From Nitrosomonas sp. (GTDB lineage: Bacteria > Pseudomonadota > Gammaproteobacteria > Burkholderiales > Nitrosomonadaceae), in contig JAMXAG010000011.1 in the NCBI GenBank assembly GCA_024281675.1, positions 1-64,000 of the forward strand: a DNA stretch of 64,000 nt, read 5' to 3'. Positions 44,127-54,135 of the stretch are shown here, piece after piece. The notes beneath the pieces were generated by a model that was not told where the DNA came from, ran no database searches, and saw only the letters and a list, made by a program, of their open reading frames with translations. The number at the start of each line of letters is the position of its first letter. Within the stretch, counting starts at the first letter, position 1. The translations under genes and the position numbers were made by a program.

Positions 44127-46001
44127 TCAACTAATTGTTGTAAAATTATTTTTTTCATTCTCGAGCAATCCTAAGAATCCACCGGATTGGTGGCTCCATA
44201 GTTGCGCATACAGTTGATTATTAGCAATGAGCTTGGCGTGACTACCCTGCTCTACAATTTGACCTTTATCGAACACGATCAATCGATCCATCGCGGCGAT
44301 AGTAGACAAACGATGTGCGATAGCGATAACCGTTTTGCCTTCCATCAATTGGTATAAGCCTTGCTGGATACCCGCCTCGACCTCGGAATCCAGCGCGGAT
44401 GTTGCTTCATCCAGCACCAAAATGAGCGCATTTTTTAACAATACGCGAGCAATGGCAATCCGTTGCCGCTGACCTCCTGAAAGCGTGACGCCACGCTCGC
44501 CAACATGCGCATCATAACCCGTGCGGCCTTTAATATCCCTCAGTGTCAGAATAAATTCATGTGCTTGCGCTTGTTTTGCAGCGGCAATCATTTGCGCATC
44601 GGTGGCATCGGGTCGGCCAAACAAAATATTATCGCGAACGGACCGATGCAGCAGAGAGGTATCTTGCGTCACCATGGCAATATTGGCGCGCAAGCTATCT
44701 TGCGTCACAGTGCGAATATCTTGCCCATCGATGGTAATATCGCCATGCTGCACGTCGTAAAATCGCAGTAGCAAATTGACGAATGTTGATTTGCCCGCTC
44801 CTGATCGACCAACAATGCCAACTTTCTCACCTGCGACAATATGCAGGTTGAGATCATCAAAAATTTGCGCTGAATGCTGCGCATTGGGATGATAAGCAAA
44901 ACCCACATGATTAAAACTAATCGCACCTTGTTGAATACACAATTCTTTGGCATCAGGGGTATCAACGACTTGCTGTGGCTTGGATAGCGTATTGATGCCA
45001 TCTTGAACGGTACCGATGTTTTCAAATAATGCGTTGACTTCCCACATCACCCAATGAGATAAACCCGTCAAGCGAATGGCTAGACTCATGACAATGGCAA
45101 TCGCGCCGGGCCCGATGTCTCCTTCCAACCACAAATGAATACCCATCGCACCTGTAACAAATACCAAAAGCATGTTGATAATCCAGACGCAAACGTTAAG
45201 CCCAGTCGATAAACGCATCTGTGGATGAACCGTTGCCATAAATTCTTCCATACCGGCCTTAACGTATGCAGATTCGCGTTGGCTCTGGGAAAAAAGTTTC
45301 AGCGTCAAAATATTGGTATAGCTATCGACGATACGCCCGGTCATAGTCGAGCGTGCATCTGCCTGCAATGTAGAAACATGCTTAAGCCGCGGCACAAAAT
45401 AGCTCAAAATAACGATGTATAAGATCAGCCAAGCCAGCAAAGGCAAACACAATATTAAATTGGCATTGATAATTAAGGTAAATGTGGTAATCAGATAAAC
45501 CGAGACAAACAGCATGACGTCCAGTAACTTTAATACTGTCTCGCGGACTGCTAGCGCAGTTTGCATGATTTTCGTTGCAATACGTCCGCTGAATTCGTGC
45601 TGAAAAAAGGTGTAACTTTGCCCTAACAAATAACGATGTGATAACCAACGAACCCGCATCGGAAAATTACCCATCAATGTCTGATGAATCACCAATGAAT
45701 GCAACAACACCAATATCGGAATGACAAATAGCACAAAGACCGACATGGTCAGCAAGGTTGCCCATTCTCTGGCAAAAAAATCAACGGTATTTTTTTCTGC
45801 CAACCAATCAACAAGCTGGCCGAGCACACTGTATAACATCGCTTCGCTGATGGCCAAAAGCGTGGTTAATACCGCGAGTATGGCCAAATGAATTTCAATA
45901 CCGCGAACGTAATGGCGACAGAACTGATAAACCCCTTGAGGTGGTTCTACTGGATGCTGCGGCGGATAGGAATCGATTAGCCGTTCAAAAAATCCGAGCA
46001 T
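44127..46001 (-). CDS. ABC exporter, fused membrane and ATPase domains (MsbA-like)
   Basis: 624 residues: six membrane helices in the first 340 residues, then an ATPase with GIVGRSGAGKSTFVNLLLRF (Walker A), the Q-loop AMVTQDTSLLHRS, signature GVTLSGGQRQRIAIARVLLK, and Walker B ILVLDEATSALD with IAIAHRLSTI. It is a half-transporter that works as a homodimer; candidates are lipids, peptides or xenobiotics. It lies 3 bp from the TraB-family gene, so the two are probably one transcript, with traB-like upstream. Confidence 0.9.
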   Translation of the reverse strand: MLGFFERLIDSYPPQHPVEPPQGVYQFCRHYVRGIEIHLAILAVLTTLLAISEAMLYSVLGQLVDWLAEKNTVDFFAREWATLLTMSVFVLFVIPILVLLHSLVIHQTLMGNFPMRVRWLSHRYLLGQSYTFFQHEFSGRIATKIMQTALAVRETVLKLLDVMLFVSVYLITTFTLIINANLILCLPLLAWLILYIVILSYFVPRLKHVSTLQADARSTMTGRIVDSYTNILTLKLFSQSQRESAYVKAGMEEFMATVHPQMRLSTGLNVCVWIINMLLVFVTGAMGIHLWLEGDIGPGAIAIVMSLAIRLTGLSHWVMWEVNALFENIGTVQDGINTLSKPQQVVDTPDAKELCIQQGAISFNHVGFAYHPNAQHSAQIFDDLNLHIVAGEKVGIVGRSGAGKSTFVNLLLRFYDVQHGDITIDGQDIRTVTQDSLRANIAMVTQDTSLLHRSVRDNILFGRPDATDAQMIAAAKQAQAHEFILTLRDIKGRTGYDAHVGERGVTLSGGQRQRIAIARVLLKNALILVLDEATSALDSEVEAGIQQGLYQLMEGKTVIAIAHRLSTIAAMDRLIVFDKGQIVEQGSHAKLIANNQLYAQLWSHQSGGFLGLLENEKNNFTTIS

Positions 46002-46004
46002 GGA

Positions 46005-47234
46005 TCAACTGCTAGTGAGTTGCTCAAATATTCTGAAACCAGCGACATAAGTGCCTATGGCAGATCCTAAAGTCGATAAAATAAAAACTAATAGGGTACG
46101 GGTCACACGGTTATGCCACCAGCCTTTTGGCGTCGTAGCATCGGTTCTGAGTCGATTGAAATCTTCGACTTTCGGTTTGCGCAGATAAATTTCAACGGCT
46201 GCAACCACCATACCTGCGCCAATGGTTGGATTCAACGAAGTGATGGGTGCCGCGAGGAAAGCAGTCAAAATAGAGAGCGGATGAGCAAATGCAATCGCTG
46301 CACCGAGTGCAGAAAGTCCTCCATTGATGACAATCCAGTCGATCAGCATGGCCGTGCCGATATCCGGACTGCGGGAAAAACCAATTGCAAAACCAGTGAC
46401 GATCAGCGCCACAATGACCCATGGAATGATTTTTAACCATTTAGAAGACTCAGGAATCGTATCCAGCATTGCAATAGTAGCATCCGGGTCGCTGGCACCC
46501 TGCTCTACCAATTGTTTCGTCATTCCAGGCAAATGTCCGGCACCCACAACCGCCAGGATATGCTGATAATTATTTTCTTGGCATTCTTTAACCAATCGCG
46601 CCGACATATATTCGTCCCGCTCACCGATCAGGGGACGAAACAAATCTTGCTCATTTTCAGCGAATTGTGAAAATGAACTTTCCAGCACATCGCCTTGTTT
46701 TAATTTTTCGATTTCCGCAGCACTCACTTTTTCGTTACTGATCACGCTGGCAAGCAGGCCTGCGAATAAATTAAATCGTTTCCACCAAGGCACACTGTGA
46801 TAAATCCGCTTCATGGTGGTGCCAATCTCGCGGTCGATCAGAATCACAGGCAAATGCGCCGCTTGAGCATTTTTAATCGCGACGCGCATTTCAGCGCCCG
46901 GTTCTATGCCAAATTGTTCCGCCATCCGTTGCTGAAAAGCACTCAACGCTAAATTGGCTGCAACCATGCTGGCTTGACCTTTTTTAATGACCTCAAATAA
47001 ATCCATTTTGGCAATCGCATCTGGATTAACAATCACTTTGTGTCGACTCGGGCATAACTCAACCGCCACCGCATCATACTTGCCAGTGGCAATCAGTTCT
47101 TCAACTTTATCAGCACTGGCTTTGGAAACGTGCGCTGTTCCCAGTAACGTTACTGTACTGTTATTAATTTTAAGCGTTCTAATGGGCTCATCAGCAAGCA
47201 ATCCATCGGTATTTGACACGGAAGAATTATTCAT
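46005..47234 (-). CDS. TraB/PrgY-family membrane protein
   Basis: 409 residues. The TraB domain (about 20-245) has NSTVTLLGTAHVSKASADKV, VAVELCPSRHKVIVN, ILIDREIGTTMKRIYHSVPW, and LAVVGAGHLPGMTKQL, carrying the GTxH and ExxxxR-type motifs of the EreA/TraB/GumN superfamily. Then come about four membrane helices (about 275-405). PrgY-type members dampen peptide pheromone signals in Enterococcus; in proteobacteria the role is unproven, maybe proteolytic. It starts the unit with the ABC exporter 3 bp downstream. Confidence 0.87.
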   Translation of the reverse strand: MNNSSVSNTDGLLADEPIRTLKINNSTVTLLGTAHVSKASADKVEELIATGKYDAVAVELCPSRHKVIVNPDAIAKMDLFEVIKKGQASMVAANLALSAFQQRMAEQFGIEPGAEMRVAIKNAQAAHLPVILIDREIGTTMKRIYHSVPWWKRFNLFAGLLASVISNEKVSAAEIEKLKQGDVLESSFSQFAENEQDLFRPLIGERDEYMSARLVKECQENNYQHILAVVGAGHLPGMTKQLVEQGASDPDATIAMLDTIPESSKWLKIIPWVIVALIVTGFAIGFSRSPDIGTAMLIDWIVINGGLSALGAAIAFAHPLSILTAFLAAPITSLNPTIGAGMVVAAVEIYLRKPKVEDFNRLRTDATTPKGWWHNRVTRTLLVFILSTLGSAIGTYVAGFRIFEQLTSS

Positions 47235-47384
47235 CGGTAGTTTGGATGTTTATAAGGCTTAGGAAGTGAAACTATATAAGACCGTATTCAATCTGAGTGA
47301 GAGGTATCACAAAAATAGAAACCGGAAGCTATAAAAAATCGTACCACAATTCACTTCTCCGATGACATGACAATTTTGCATCCA

Positions 47385-48312
47385 TCAATTTTTACCTATC
47401 AGAAATTTCAAGTAAGCACCCTGTCCGTCAAAAACAGCAGATTCGTCAACAAGCCCTTCGCGTTGGTAGATCGCATGAACTCTTGGCAAATTTGAAAAAG
47501 ACACACCAGGGTGTTCGTGATGATAAATATGCATCGCAAAATTTAAATCTGGCATCAGTATTTTTTGCCACCATTTCAAAATGATTAAGGGTGTGACATT
47601 ACGTGAGTCTGCGTTCTCAATATTGTATTGATGCTCAGTAACAGCAATCCAGCGCATACAAAGCTGTGTTGCTGTTAATAAAGGCAGTACCAGTATATAA
47701 AGAAAAACGTCCAGCCCTGAACTACTGTTAAAATACTCGCGACCATTATATAAAAAAACCATCTAAGCCATTTTGGACTCGGATTTCTACGTTGAAATTC
47801 ATCAACACCTTTAGGTGCCGTTTTTCCACGAATCACTTTAATCGTGTTTAAACCGGATAGATCCAATAAAATGATTTTGAGCATTGCGCTAATAGACATG
47901 GGAAAAGTCCAATCCTTTCCTGATTTTCGGATAAAATCTGGATCTTGCTTTGTGAAGAAATACTTATGGTGCATCAGGTGATGCTTTTGCATAATCTTCA
48001 ACGGTGGTGAAAATAATCGGGTAAGCCACTAGAATATTCACGACCCAATCACCATATTGATTGCGCAAACCCACGCGGTGTACTTGTTCATGCAACAACA
48101 AACCTAAAACCATTTAGCGCGTGCCAATCAAGATAATACAGCCAATTGTGACAACAATATAGGAAAAATAAACGCCAATAGTCACGAGTAAAATAATCAC
48201 AACCCAATTGAACAGCAGCTCAAGCACAAAACGCCCTGGACGAGCACCTGATAGTTCCAGAATTTCTCGCCTGGCTGTGGCTGGAAAGATCTTCAGTTCT
48301 TCCCAGAACGGC
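47385..48312 (-). pseudogene. Broken membrane fatty-acid desaturase
   Basis: Three frames together recreate a membrane desaturase. First: PFWEELKIFPATARREILEL to TIGVYFSYIVVTIGCIILIG, then TAA at 48114-48116 just before MVLGLLLHEQVHRVG (His box 1). Second, after a shift at about 47981-47988: KHHLMHHKYFF (His box 2). Third, after a shift near 47690-47705: HIYHHEHPGV (His box 3, HxxHH). It has no usable start; an in-frame stop lies just before residue one. All three His boxes survive, so decay is recent. The family includes di-iron lipid desaturases and hydroxylases. Confidence 0.82.
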
Positions 48313-48317
48313 GGGTT

Positions 48318-48935
48318 TTAGCGCCAATTCTGAAGAGATTGACGTATTTTTAGAATCAATGAACGACCTTGCCCCAAGGGGCGAAGTCGTTCATTGAAGT
48401 TTTTACCCAAAATATATGCCGATACTGTATACGGTCCAGACTCAAGCCCTCGTTCAATAGAATAGCGATTCATTAAGAACGGAATGCGGAAAGTGCGCTG
48501 TTCAACATGTGTACGAGGTGAAACTAAGAAACGAAATTTGGAATCTGAAGTGATAATGCCTCGTAGAACTGGATCTTTGCGCTGCTGTACTAATTGCTCT
48601 TTATGTCTTTCAGATAGATCTATTCCGGCTGCAATACTAAGCCAAGATCCAAGCATTGCAAATTGGGAAGTGTCTTGCAAGAGACTCATATCAAAGGAGT
48701 TTATGCCTTCATTAGCAGGTTGAACTAAAACAACTGTAGCATTTTCATGATCTGGACACTCTCCATCTTCATTTTTCTCCTTTGAACAATCTTTAAGTGT
48801 GAAACTGATTTGTGCATGATAATCTTTTGTATAATTACGAAAACCATGTTCAGAGAAAATTTCAGGTATCCATCGCCAGATATAGCTGACGTAATTTTGG
48901 CGGACAGGTTCGATCCATAGATCAAATTTGATCAC
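48318..48935 (-). CDS. Hypothetical protein, perhaps the 3' part of a broken lipoprotein gene
   Basis: 205 residues from a GTG codon; no family recognised. Features include KDCSKEKNEDGECPDHENAT with two Cys, a Ser/Gln-rich middle and a basic C-terminus. The start overlaps the end of the upstream lipoprotein frame by 14 bp in another frame: the first codons (IKFDLWIEPVRQNYV) read like the direct continuation of that protein (GLEAS...). I therefore suspect a single protein of about 370 residues that has split by one more frameshift near 48930. As a separate gene it would be translationally coupled. Confidence 0.5.
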   Translation of the reverse strand: MIKFDLWIEPVRQNYVSYIWRWIPEIFSEHGFRNYTKDYHAQISFTLKDCSKEKNEDGECPDHENATVVLVQPANEGINSFDMSLLQDTSQFAMLGSWLSIAAGIDLSERHKEQLVQQRKDPVLRGIITSDSKFRFLVSPRTHVEQRTFRIPFLMNRYSIERGLESGPYTVSAYILGKNFNERLRPLGQGRSLILKIRQSLQNWR

Positions 48936-49425
48936 TTGCTTCTAAGCCCATCATATTGGGATCAAACTTTTCTGAAGTGTTAACTTTATGCGCTGAATAT
49001 GACTCCAAATTTGTAAATCCATCCACTACTAAACCTGAAAACTTTTCTGCGGGAGCAATAACGATAATTGGTGAAGGATCTGCAATTGTGGCGACTCCAG
49101 GTACTTTATCTGTAGGTATTGAGGATTTTTGAGCATCTGGTGCTGTTGGTGGTATAACAACTATGCGACCTTTTTTTCCAAGCTTGATGTCAGAAAATAT
49201 CCTTGATTTATTGTAAAAGGATCAATTAATTTTAGGCGTTCAGTATCTATGACTTCTTTTTGTTGATTACTAAGGCTTAGTCTAGTTTTTTCATTGCTTA
49301 ACACCGTAGGATTACCTACCCCAAAATATCCTCTATTTGTTGTACAGGATGCTGTCATAGTCGCAATCAGCAATAAGAGGAAGCAATTTGAACTTAACGG
49401 TCTCAATATATATTAGCTTCAACAT
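48922..49425 (-). pseudogene. Lipoprotein of unknown function, frameshifted
   Basis: AAGGAG followed by CTATC and an ATG at 49425 is an excellent start, but that frame closes early. The lipoprotein frame (NCFLLLLIATMTASCTTNRG, lipobox TASC) joins it only if two bases are restored in the (AT)n run at about 49406-49415. After NQGYFLTSSLEKK, a run of seven A (49171-49177 as T on the plus strand) shifts the frame again: with one more A it continues GRIVVIPPTAPDAQKS, then IADPSPIIVIAPAEKFSGLV, to the TGA at 48922. Two slips in simple repeats, so decay, phase variation or sequencing error are all open. Confidence 0.6.
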
Positions 49426-49521
49426 GATAGCTCCTTAATTTTATTAGCCTTCATCTATTTAAGAAAAACACAATACTTTTGCAATGCAATCTTAGCAAAA
49501 AAAACCAATCGAGGAGTAAAA

Positions 49522-49822
49522 ATATACGTTACGATCGTTTATGTCTCTGTCAAATCCGACAAAATTGAAGATTTCAAAGCGGCTTGCCAATTAAATCACG
49601 AAAATTCGATCCTTGAACCAGGCAATTTGCGCTTTGATATTCTTCAATCTGCTGAAGATCCAACGAAATTTTTTTTATGAAGCCTATAAAACAAAACAAG
49701 ATGCCGTAGCACATAAAGAAACTAAGCATTATTTGACCTGGCGCGATACGGTCGCAGATTGGATGACAGAACCACGCCATGGCGTTATATGCCAAGGCCT
49801 CTATCCAGTTGTCAACATTTGA
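49522..49822 (+). pseudogene. ABM-type monooxygenase (LsrG-like), start codon lost and frameshifted
   Basis: About 99 residues of an antibiotic-biosynthesis-monooxygenase fold: VTIVYVSVKSDKIEDFKAAC, NHENSILEPGNLRFDILQSA, EDPTKFF, YEAYKTKQDAVAHKETKHYL. GAGGAG lies 5 nt before 49522, where an ATG is expected but ATA is found. The run of eight T at 49669-49676 holds one base too many, so the frame breaks between TKFF and YEAYK. The next gene, also broken, is an iron-type alcohol dehydrogenase; the two stop/start within 2 bp, as in related intact pairs. Confidence 0.78.
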
Positions 49823-49823
49823 A

Positions 49824-50905
49824 ATGCTCAATTTTTCTATCGCTCGTTTACCTCGCATTGAATTCGGTTCAGGCGTCATAAAAAAAACTACCTGGTATTA
49901 TTCAATCTTACGGTTCCCGTGTTTTACTGATAACCGGTGCACGTTCATTCGTCGAAACTGATAACTGGGCTGTTTTAATCGAACAGTTAAAACAACATAA
50001 AATCCATTGGCAGCATTGCACCATAGCTCAAGAACCTTCACCGGATTGGGTTGATGCTACCATCCAGGCATTTTCAAATCATACTTTTGATGTGGTTGTT
50101 GGTATTGGTGGCGGTAGTGCTTTAGATGCTGCCAAAGCTGTTGCCGGATTGTTACGAGTGCAACGCTCCGTGATGGATTATCTGGAAGGTGTTGGTCCTG
50201 AACTGCCCTATGAAGGCCCGGCCATTCCTTTCATTGCAGTACCCACTACTGCAGGCACAGGCAGCGAAGCCACCAAGAACGCAGTCCTCAGCGTACAGGG
50301 GGAAAGTGGCTTTAAAAAGTCATTTCGTCACGATAAATTGGTTGCTGAGTATGCCATTATCGATCCGGATTTATTATCGAATTGCCCACCCGATATCATC
50401 GCTGCAAATGGCATGGATGCATTAACGCAATTATTGGAATCCTATGTTTCCATAAAATCCAATAGCTTTACCGATGCTTTAGCAATCAGCGGATTGCAAG
50501 CAGTTTGTAACGCACTGATTCCACTGTATCATCAAGACCAGGAGCAGCATCGAAATCGAGAAAAAATGGCATACTTGCGGTACCTTAATTGCAGCTGCCA
50601 GTGAAATCAACATTACCAGCATGCAAACCCGAGAACCCAATAATCCGGCCTTAACAAAGTATGCACAAGTTGCTGAAATACTATGCCAGCAGCATTTCAC
50701 TACTCACCAAACTGCTTATGAAGCTTTACTCAATACGCTAACCAGTTGGACACAAGAACTATCATTGCCGCGCTTATCACATTATGGATTACGACACGAT
50801 CAACTCGATAAAGTGATTGCGAATTGTCGCGGTAGTAGTATGAAAACCAACCCTATTGTGCTAATTGATGAAGAAATTAGACAGATCATGTTGATGCGAT
50901 TGTAA
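49824..50905 (+). pseudogene. Iron-containing alcohol dehydrogenase, frameshifted and internally deleted
   Basis: The first 15 or so residues (MLNFSIARLPRIEFGSG) are followed by a run of eight A at 49880-49887, one too many. The corrected frame gives SYGSRVLLITGARSFVE, VVVGIGGGSALDAAKAVAGL (GGGS cofactor motif), AVPTTAGTGSEATKNAVLSV and DALTQLLESYVS. At about 50574-50577 MAY is joined straight to CGTLIAAASEIN: the stretch normally there, with the HAxAHxxG...HG metal-binding His residues, is missing. The tail (NNPALTKYAQVAEILCQQHF to EIRQIMLMRL) is intact. The product could not bind iron. Confidence 0.85.
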
Positions 50906-51142
50906 TCAATCGATTCTAAGAATTCTTTTGCTGCAGTAAAGCACAACTTGACTGACACAATAAATTTCTTATGCTGTTTTTTCGATACTGCGTTTATTAA
51001 TAAGCTTTCATTTAACTTAACAAAGCTGTACATAACAACTTTGATTGCGATTTTAAAAAACAAAGGCCATTAGCATTCTTTTTTTTAAAATCAAAAACCT
51101 CTTATTGATTGCATAATTTTGCACTTTCGGGAGGAAATAGCC

Positions 51143-52843
51143 ATGCGAGTCAATTTGCCAGTTTCGAATACAGAGTATCCCATCGGAGATGACACACTCA
51201 TCTTATCAACCACCGACACAAAAGGAAGGATTACATTTATAAATCAAACATTTATTGAGGTTAGTGGGTTCTCTGAGGATGAATTGATCGGTAAAGCGCA
51301 TAACATAGTACGTCATCCTGATATGCCACCAGAAGCATTTGAAGATTTATGGAGGACACTCAAAGCAGGCAAACCATGGACCGGTTTGGTTAAAAATCGC
51401 CGCAAAAATGGGGACTTTTATTGGGTCCTTGGTAATGCTACGCCATTAGTAAAAAATGGAACTATTATCGGGTATTTATCTGTTCGCACCAAGCCATCAC
51501 GCGAGGTGGTCGACACAGTAGCGCCAATATATCGCCAATTTATCAATGGAACAGCTAAAAATCTCACCATAAAAAATGGCGCCGTTGTTCGTACTGATTT
51601 GATTGGAAAAATTATTTCATTTTTTAAGATAACTTTAGGGAAACGGATCGCACTCTATTTGTCTATACCGACACTGCTATTATTGAGCGCTGCAGGTGCC
51701 GGGTGGTGGAGTTTAACGCAAACGACAGTAATTCCATCATGGTTGAGTAGCTTTATTCCAATCGCCGCTATGAGTGGTGTCTCATTAATGTGTGTGGCTG
51801 GGCTTCTCCTCAAAAAAAATACGCTAGAACCTTTAAATAAGGCGATCGAAATAGCCAATACACTCGCGGCCGGAGATCTACAAACTACGATCACTAATGC
51901 CTTTTCAGATGAATTTGGTGCCTTGATTAATTCACTCAAACAAACGGGAATCAATCTCCGGGCAACAGTTTCAGATATTCGCAACAGCGCCGAATCGGTA
52001 CGACAAGGATCCAGTGAAATAGCGAGTGGCAATCTGGACTTATCACAACGCACGGAAGAACAAGCTTCTTCGCTCGAAGAAACAGCATCCAGTATGGAAG
52101 AACTGACTTCTACCGTAAAGCAAAACGCCGATAATGCTAGGCAAGCTAATCAACTTTCAACAAATGCCAGTAATATTGCGCTTAAGGGTGGACAGATGAT
52201 GAGTAAAGTGGTGGAGACCATGTCTTCGATCAGCGACAGTTCAAGTAAGATTGCAAATATCATCAACACCATTAATGAAATTGCTTTTCAAACTAACATC
52301 CTAGCATTAAATGCTGCTGTAGAAGCAGCTCGCGCTGGTGAGCAAGGTCGGGGGTTTGCTGTCGTTGCCACAGAAGTTAGAAATCTTGCTCAACGAAGCG
52401 CAACTGCAGCCAAAGAAATCAAAAACCTTATCCATGATTCCGTAGAAAAAGTTGAAAATGGAAACAATTTGGTAAGTGAAGCTGGAAAAACGATGGAAGA
52501 TATTGTTTCTGCGGTTCAACAAGTTACTGTAATTATGTCAGAAATTACAGCAGCCTCACTCGAACAAAGCTTAGGTATCGAACAAATCAACCAGGCAGTT
52601 ACGCAAATGGATGAAGTTACGCAACAAAATGCAGCACTCGTAGAAGAAGCTGCGGCATCTGCGGAATCTCTGGAGCATCAAGCTAAAGACCTCATTGGTT
52701 CAATTTCTATTTTTAAAGTAAACCAGCCCGCTGAGAATACCGCAACAATTCAACAACTCATCACTCATAAATCAAATTTAAGAAAAAATCAGTTATTTTC
52801 CAATGATGAGTATACGAAAAAGGCTGTTAACAGTGATACATAA
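51143..52843 (+). CDS. Aer-like PAS chemoreceptor (methyl-accepting chemotaxis protein)
   Basis: 566 residues. An N-terminal PAS domain (about 5-115: [38 protein letters not shown] and [10 protein letters not shown]) resembles the FAD/redox-sensing Aer domain. Two adjacent membrane helices (about 170-225) and a HAMP-like linker follow. The signalling hairpin shows [20 protein letters not shown], the tip [20 protein letters not shown] and [20 protein letters not shown], and Gln/Glu methylation sites. It probably mediates energy taxis. GGGAGGA lies 7 nt before this ATG. No che genes are next to it. Confidence 0.92.
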   Translation: MRVNLPVSNTEYPIGDDTLILSTTDTKGRITFINQTFIEVSGFSEDELIGKAHNIVRHPDMPPEAFEDLWRTLKAGKPWTGLVKNRRKNGDFYWVLGNATPLVKNGTIIGYLSVRTKPSREVVDTVAPIYRQFINGTAKNLTIKNGAVVRTDLIGKIISFFKITLGKRIALYLSIPTLLLLSAAGAGWWSLTQTTVIPSWLSSFIPIAAMSGVSLMCVAGLLLKKNTLEPLNKAIEIANTLAAGDLQTTITNAFSDEFGALINSLKQTGINLRATVSDIRNSAESVRQGSSEIASGNLDLSQRTEEQASSLEETASSMEELTSTVKQNADNARQANQLSTNASNIALKGGQMMSKVVETMSSISDSSSKIANIINTINEIAFQTNILALNAAVEAARAGEQGRGFAVVATEVRNLAQRSATAAKEIKNLIHDSVEKVENGNNLVSEAGKTMEDIVSAVQQVTVIMSEITAASLEQSLGIEQINQAVTQMDEVTQQNAALVEEAAASAESLEHQAKDLIGSISIFKVNQPAENTATIQQLITHKSNLRKNQLFSNDEYTKKAVNSDT

Positions 52844-53112
52844 TCGCCCCCCTGCAAAATTCACGCAATCATGCCACTATAAGGTATTTTTGCGTAAAAG
52901 CTACTGATTGATAGCTGAAGCAATGCAAGCTGCAAATTACTATTGAGATTACATTAACCTGGATAGCGTTTATATACCAAAGCTTCTCTTTTTTGATTTT
53001 CTTACTGATGGGTATTTCAGATTTTTTCCCTGTGAATATATAATTAACCGAATAACTTTCAGATTGTCGCATTAATCCGACAGTCTAACGCATCGACTTT
53101 TAGAGGCAATAA

Positions 53113-54084
53113 ATGTCTACTACACCTCTCGCAATTAATGCTTCGGTTGTTTCATTGTTACAATGCCCTATTTGTCATCACCATTTGAACTCGCATGAAG
53201 CAACTTTTGCATGCGAATCATGCCAAGCTATTTTTCCGATCGTAGATGGCATTCCTGTACTGATTAATGAATCAAACAGTTTGTTTTCACTCAATGATTT
53301 TATTCATCACCGTACTACCACATTCCAAGATACAAAATTTTCCTCGATTAAGAATCGTATTAAAAGTCTTTTACCGACACTGGGTCGTAACATCAAGGGC
53401 CCTGAAAATTACCAAAAATTAATCGATCACTTGCTAGAACAAGCGCCATCCCCTGTTATTTTGATTATCGGAGGAGGGATAATAGGTGAAGGAATGGAAA
53501 TACTGACCAAGGATAGTAGAATCCAGCTTGTAGAAACGGACGTTTCTTTTGCTCCTAGAACTCAGATGATCTGTGACGGACATGATTTACCTTTCGGCGA
53601 TCAATCATTTGATTGTGTCATTATCCAAGCAGTCTTGGAGCATGTTGTCGATCCTTACCGTTGTGTCGCTGAAATACACCGTGTGCTCAAATTGGATGGA
53701 TTAGTCTATGCAGAGACACCCTTTATGCAACAAGTTCATATGGGCTGTTACGATTTCACGCGCTTTACGCACTTAGGCCATCGCCGATTATTTCGCTACT
53801 TCAGGGAAATTGAAAGCGGCGCGGTTTGTGGGCCAGGAATGGCGTTAGCATGGGCTTATCGATATTTCCTACTCAGTTTTTGCGAACACCCGAGAATCCG
53901 TCAATTCGTTTATTATTTTTCAAGTTTTACCAGTTTCTTTTTAAAGTATTTTGATTCACACATTATTAACTCACCCGGCACACTAGATGCCGCATCGGGT
54001 TACTATTTTATGGGGCGACGAAGCGAAAAACCAATCTGTGATCGAGAAATTATTCAACTTTATCGCGGATTACAGAAAACGTAA
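53113..54084 (+). CDS. SAM-dependent methyltransferase with N-terminal zinc ribbon
   Basis: 323 residues. A Trm112-like zinc ribbon (SLLQCPICHHHLNSHEATFA, then CESCQAIFPIVDGIPVLINE, two CxxC pairs) leads into a class I methyltransferase with VILIIGGGIIGEGMEIL (motif I), LVETDVSF and FDCVIIQAVLEHVVDPYRCV (typical of methyltransferases type 11). The C-terminal part (FFRYF.. region, YYFSSFTSFFLKYFD) is hydrophobic. A substrate cannot be inferred; such genes often sit in polysaccharide clusters, but none is here. Confidence 0.82.
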   Translation: MSTTPLAINASVVSLLQCPICHHHLNSHEATFACESCQAIFPIVDGIPVLINESNSLFSLNDFIHHRTTTFQDTKFSSIKNRIKSLLPTLGRNIKGPENYQKLIDHLLEQAPSPVILIIGGGIIGEGMEILTKDSRIQLVETDVSFAPRTQMICDGHDLPFGDQSFDCVIIQAVLEHVVDPYRCVAEIHRVLKLDGLVYAETPFMQQVHMGCYDFTRFTHLGHRRLFRYFREIESGAVCGPGMALAWAYRYFLLSFCEHPRIRQFVYYFSSFTSFFLKYFDSHIINSPGTLDAASGYYFMGRRSEKPICDREIIQLYRGLQKT

Positions 54085-54103
54085 TTAATTTTTTCTCACC
54101 CTT

Positions 54104-54122
54104 TTCGTACACCTCGTACGAA
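54104..54122. terminator. Inverted repeat between converging genes
   Basis: Arms TTCGTAC (54104-54110) and GTACGAA (54116-54122) around a 5-nt loop, with A and T runs nearby but not in the right place for a U-tract in either direction. It lies between the methyltransferase and sulfotransferase 3' ends. Confidence 0.45.
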
Positions 54123-54135
54123 CAAAAAAACTCCG

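Noticed and set aside
49613..49822. A separate small protein from 49613
   Set aside because: It is the frame-shadow of the broken ABM monooxygenase.
52869..53072. Minus-strand frame between chemoreceptor and methyltransferase
   Set aside because: No ribosome-binding site or family likeness, and AT-rich sequence of this kind opens frames by chance.
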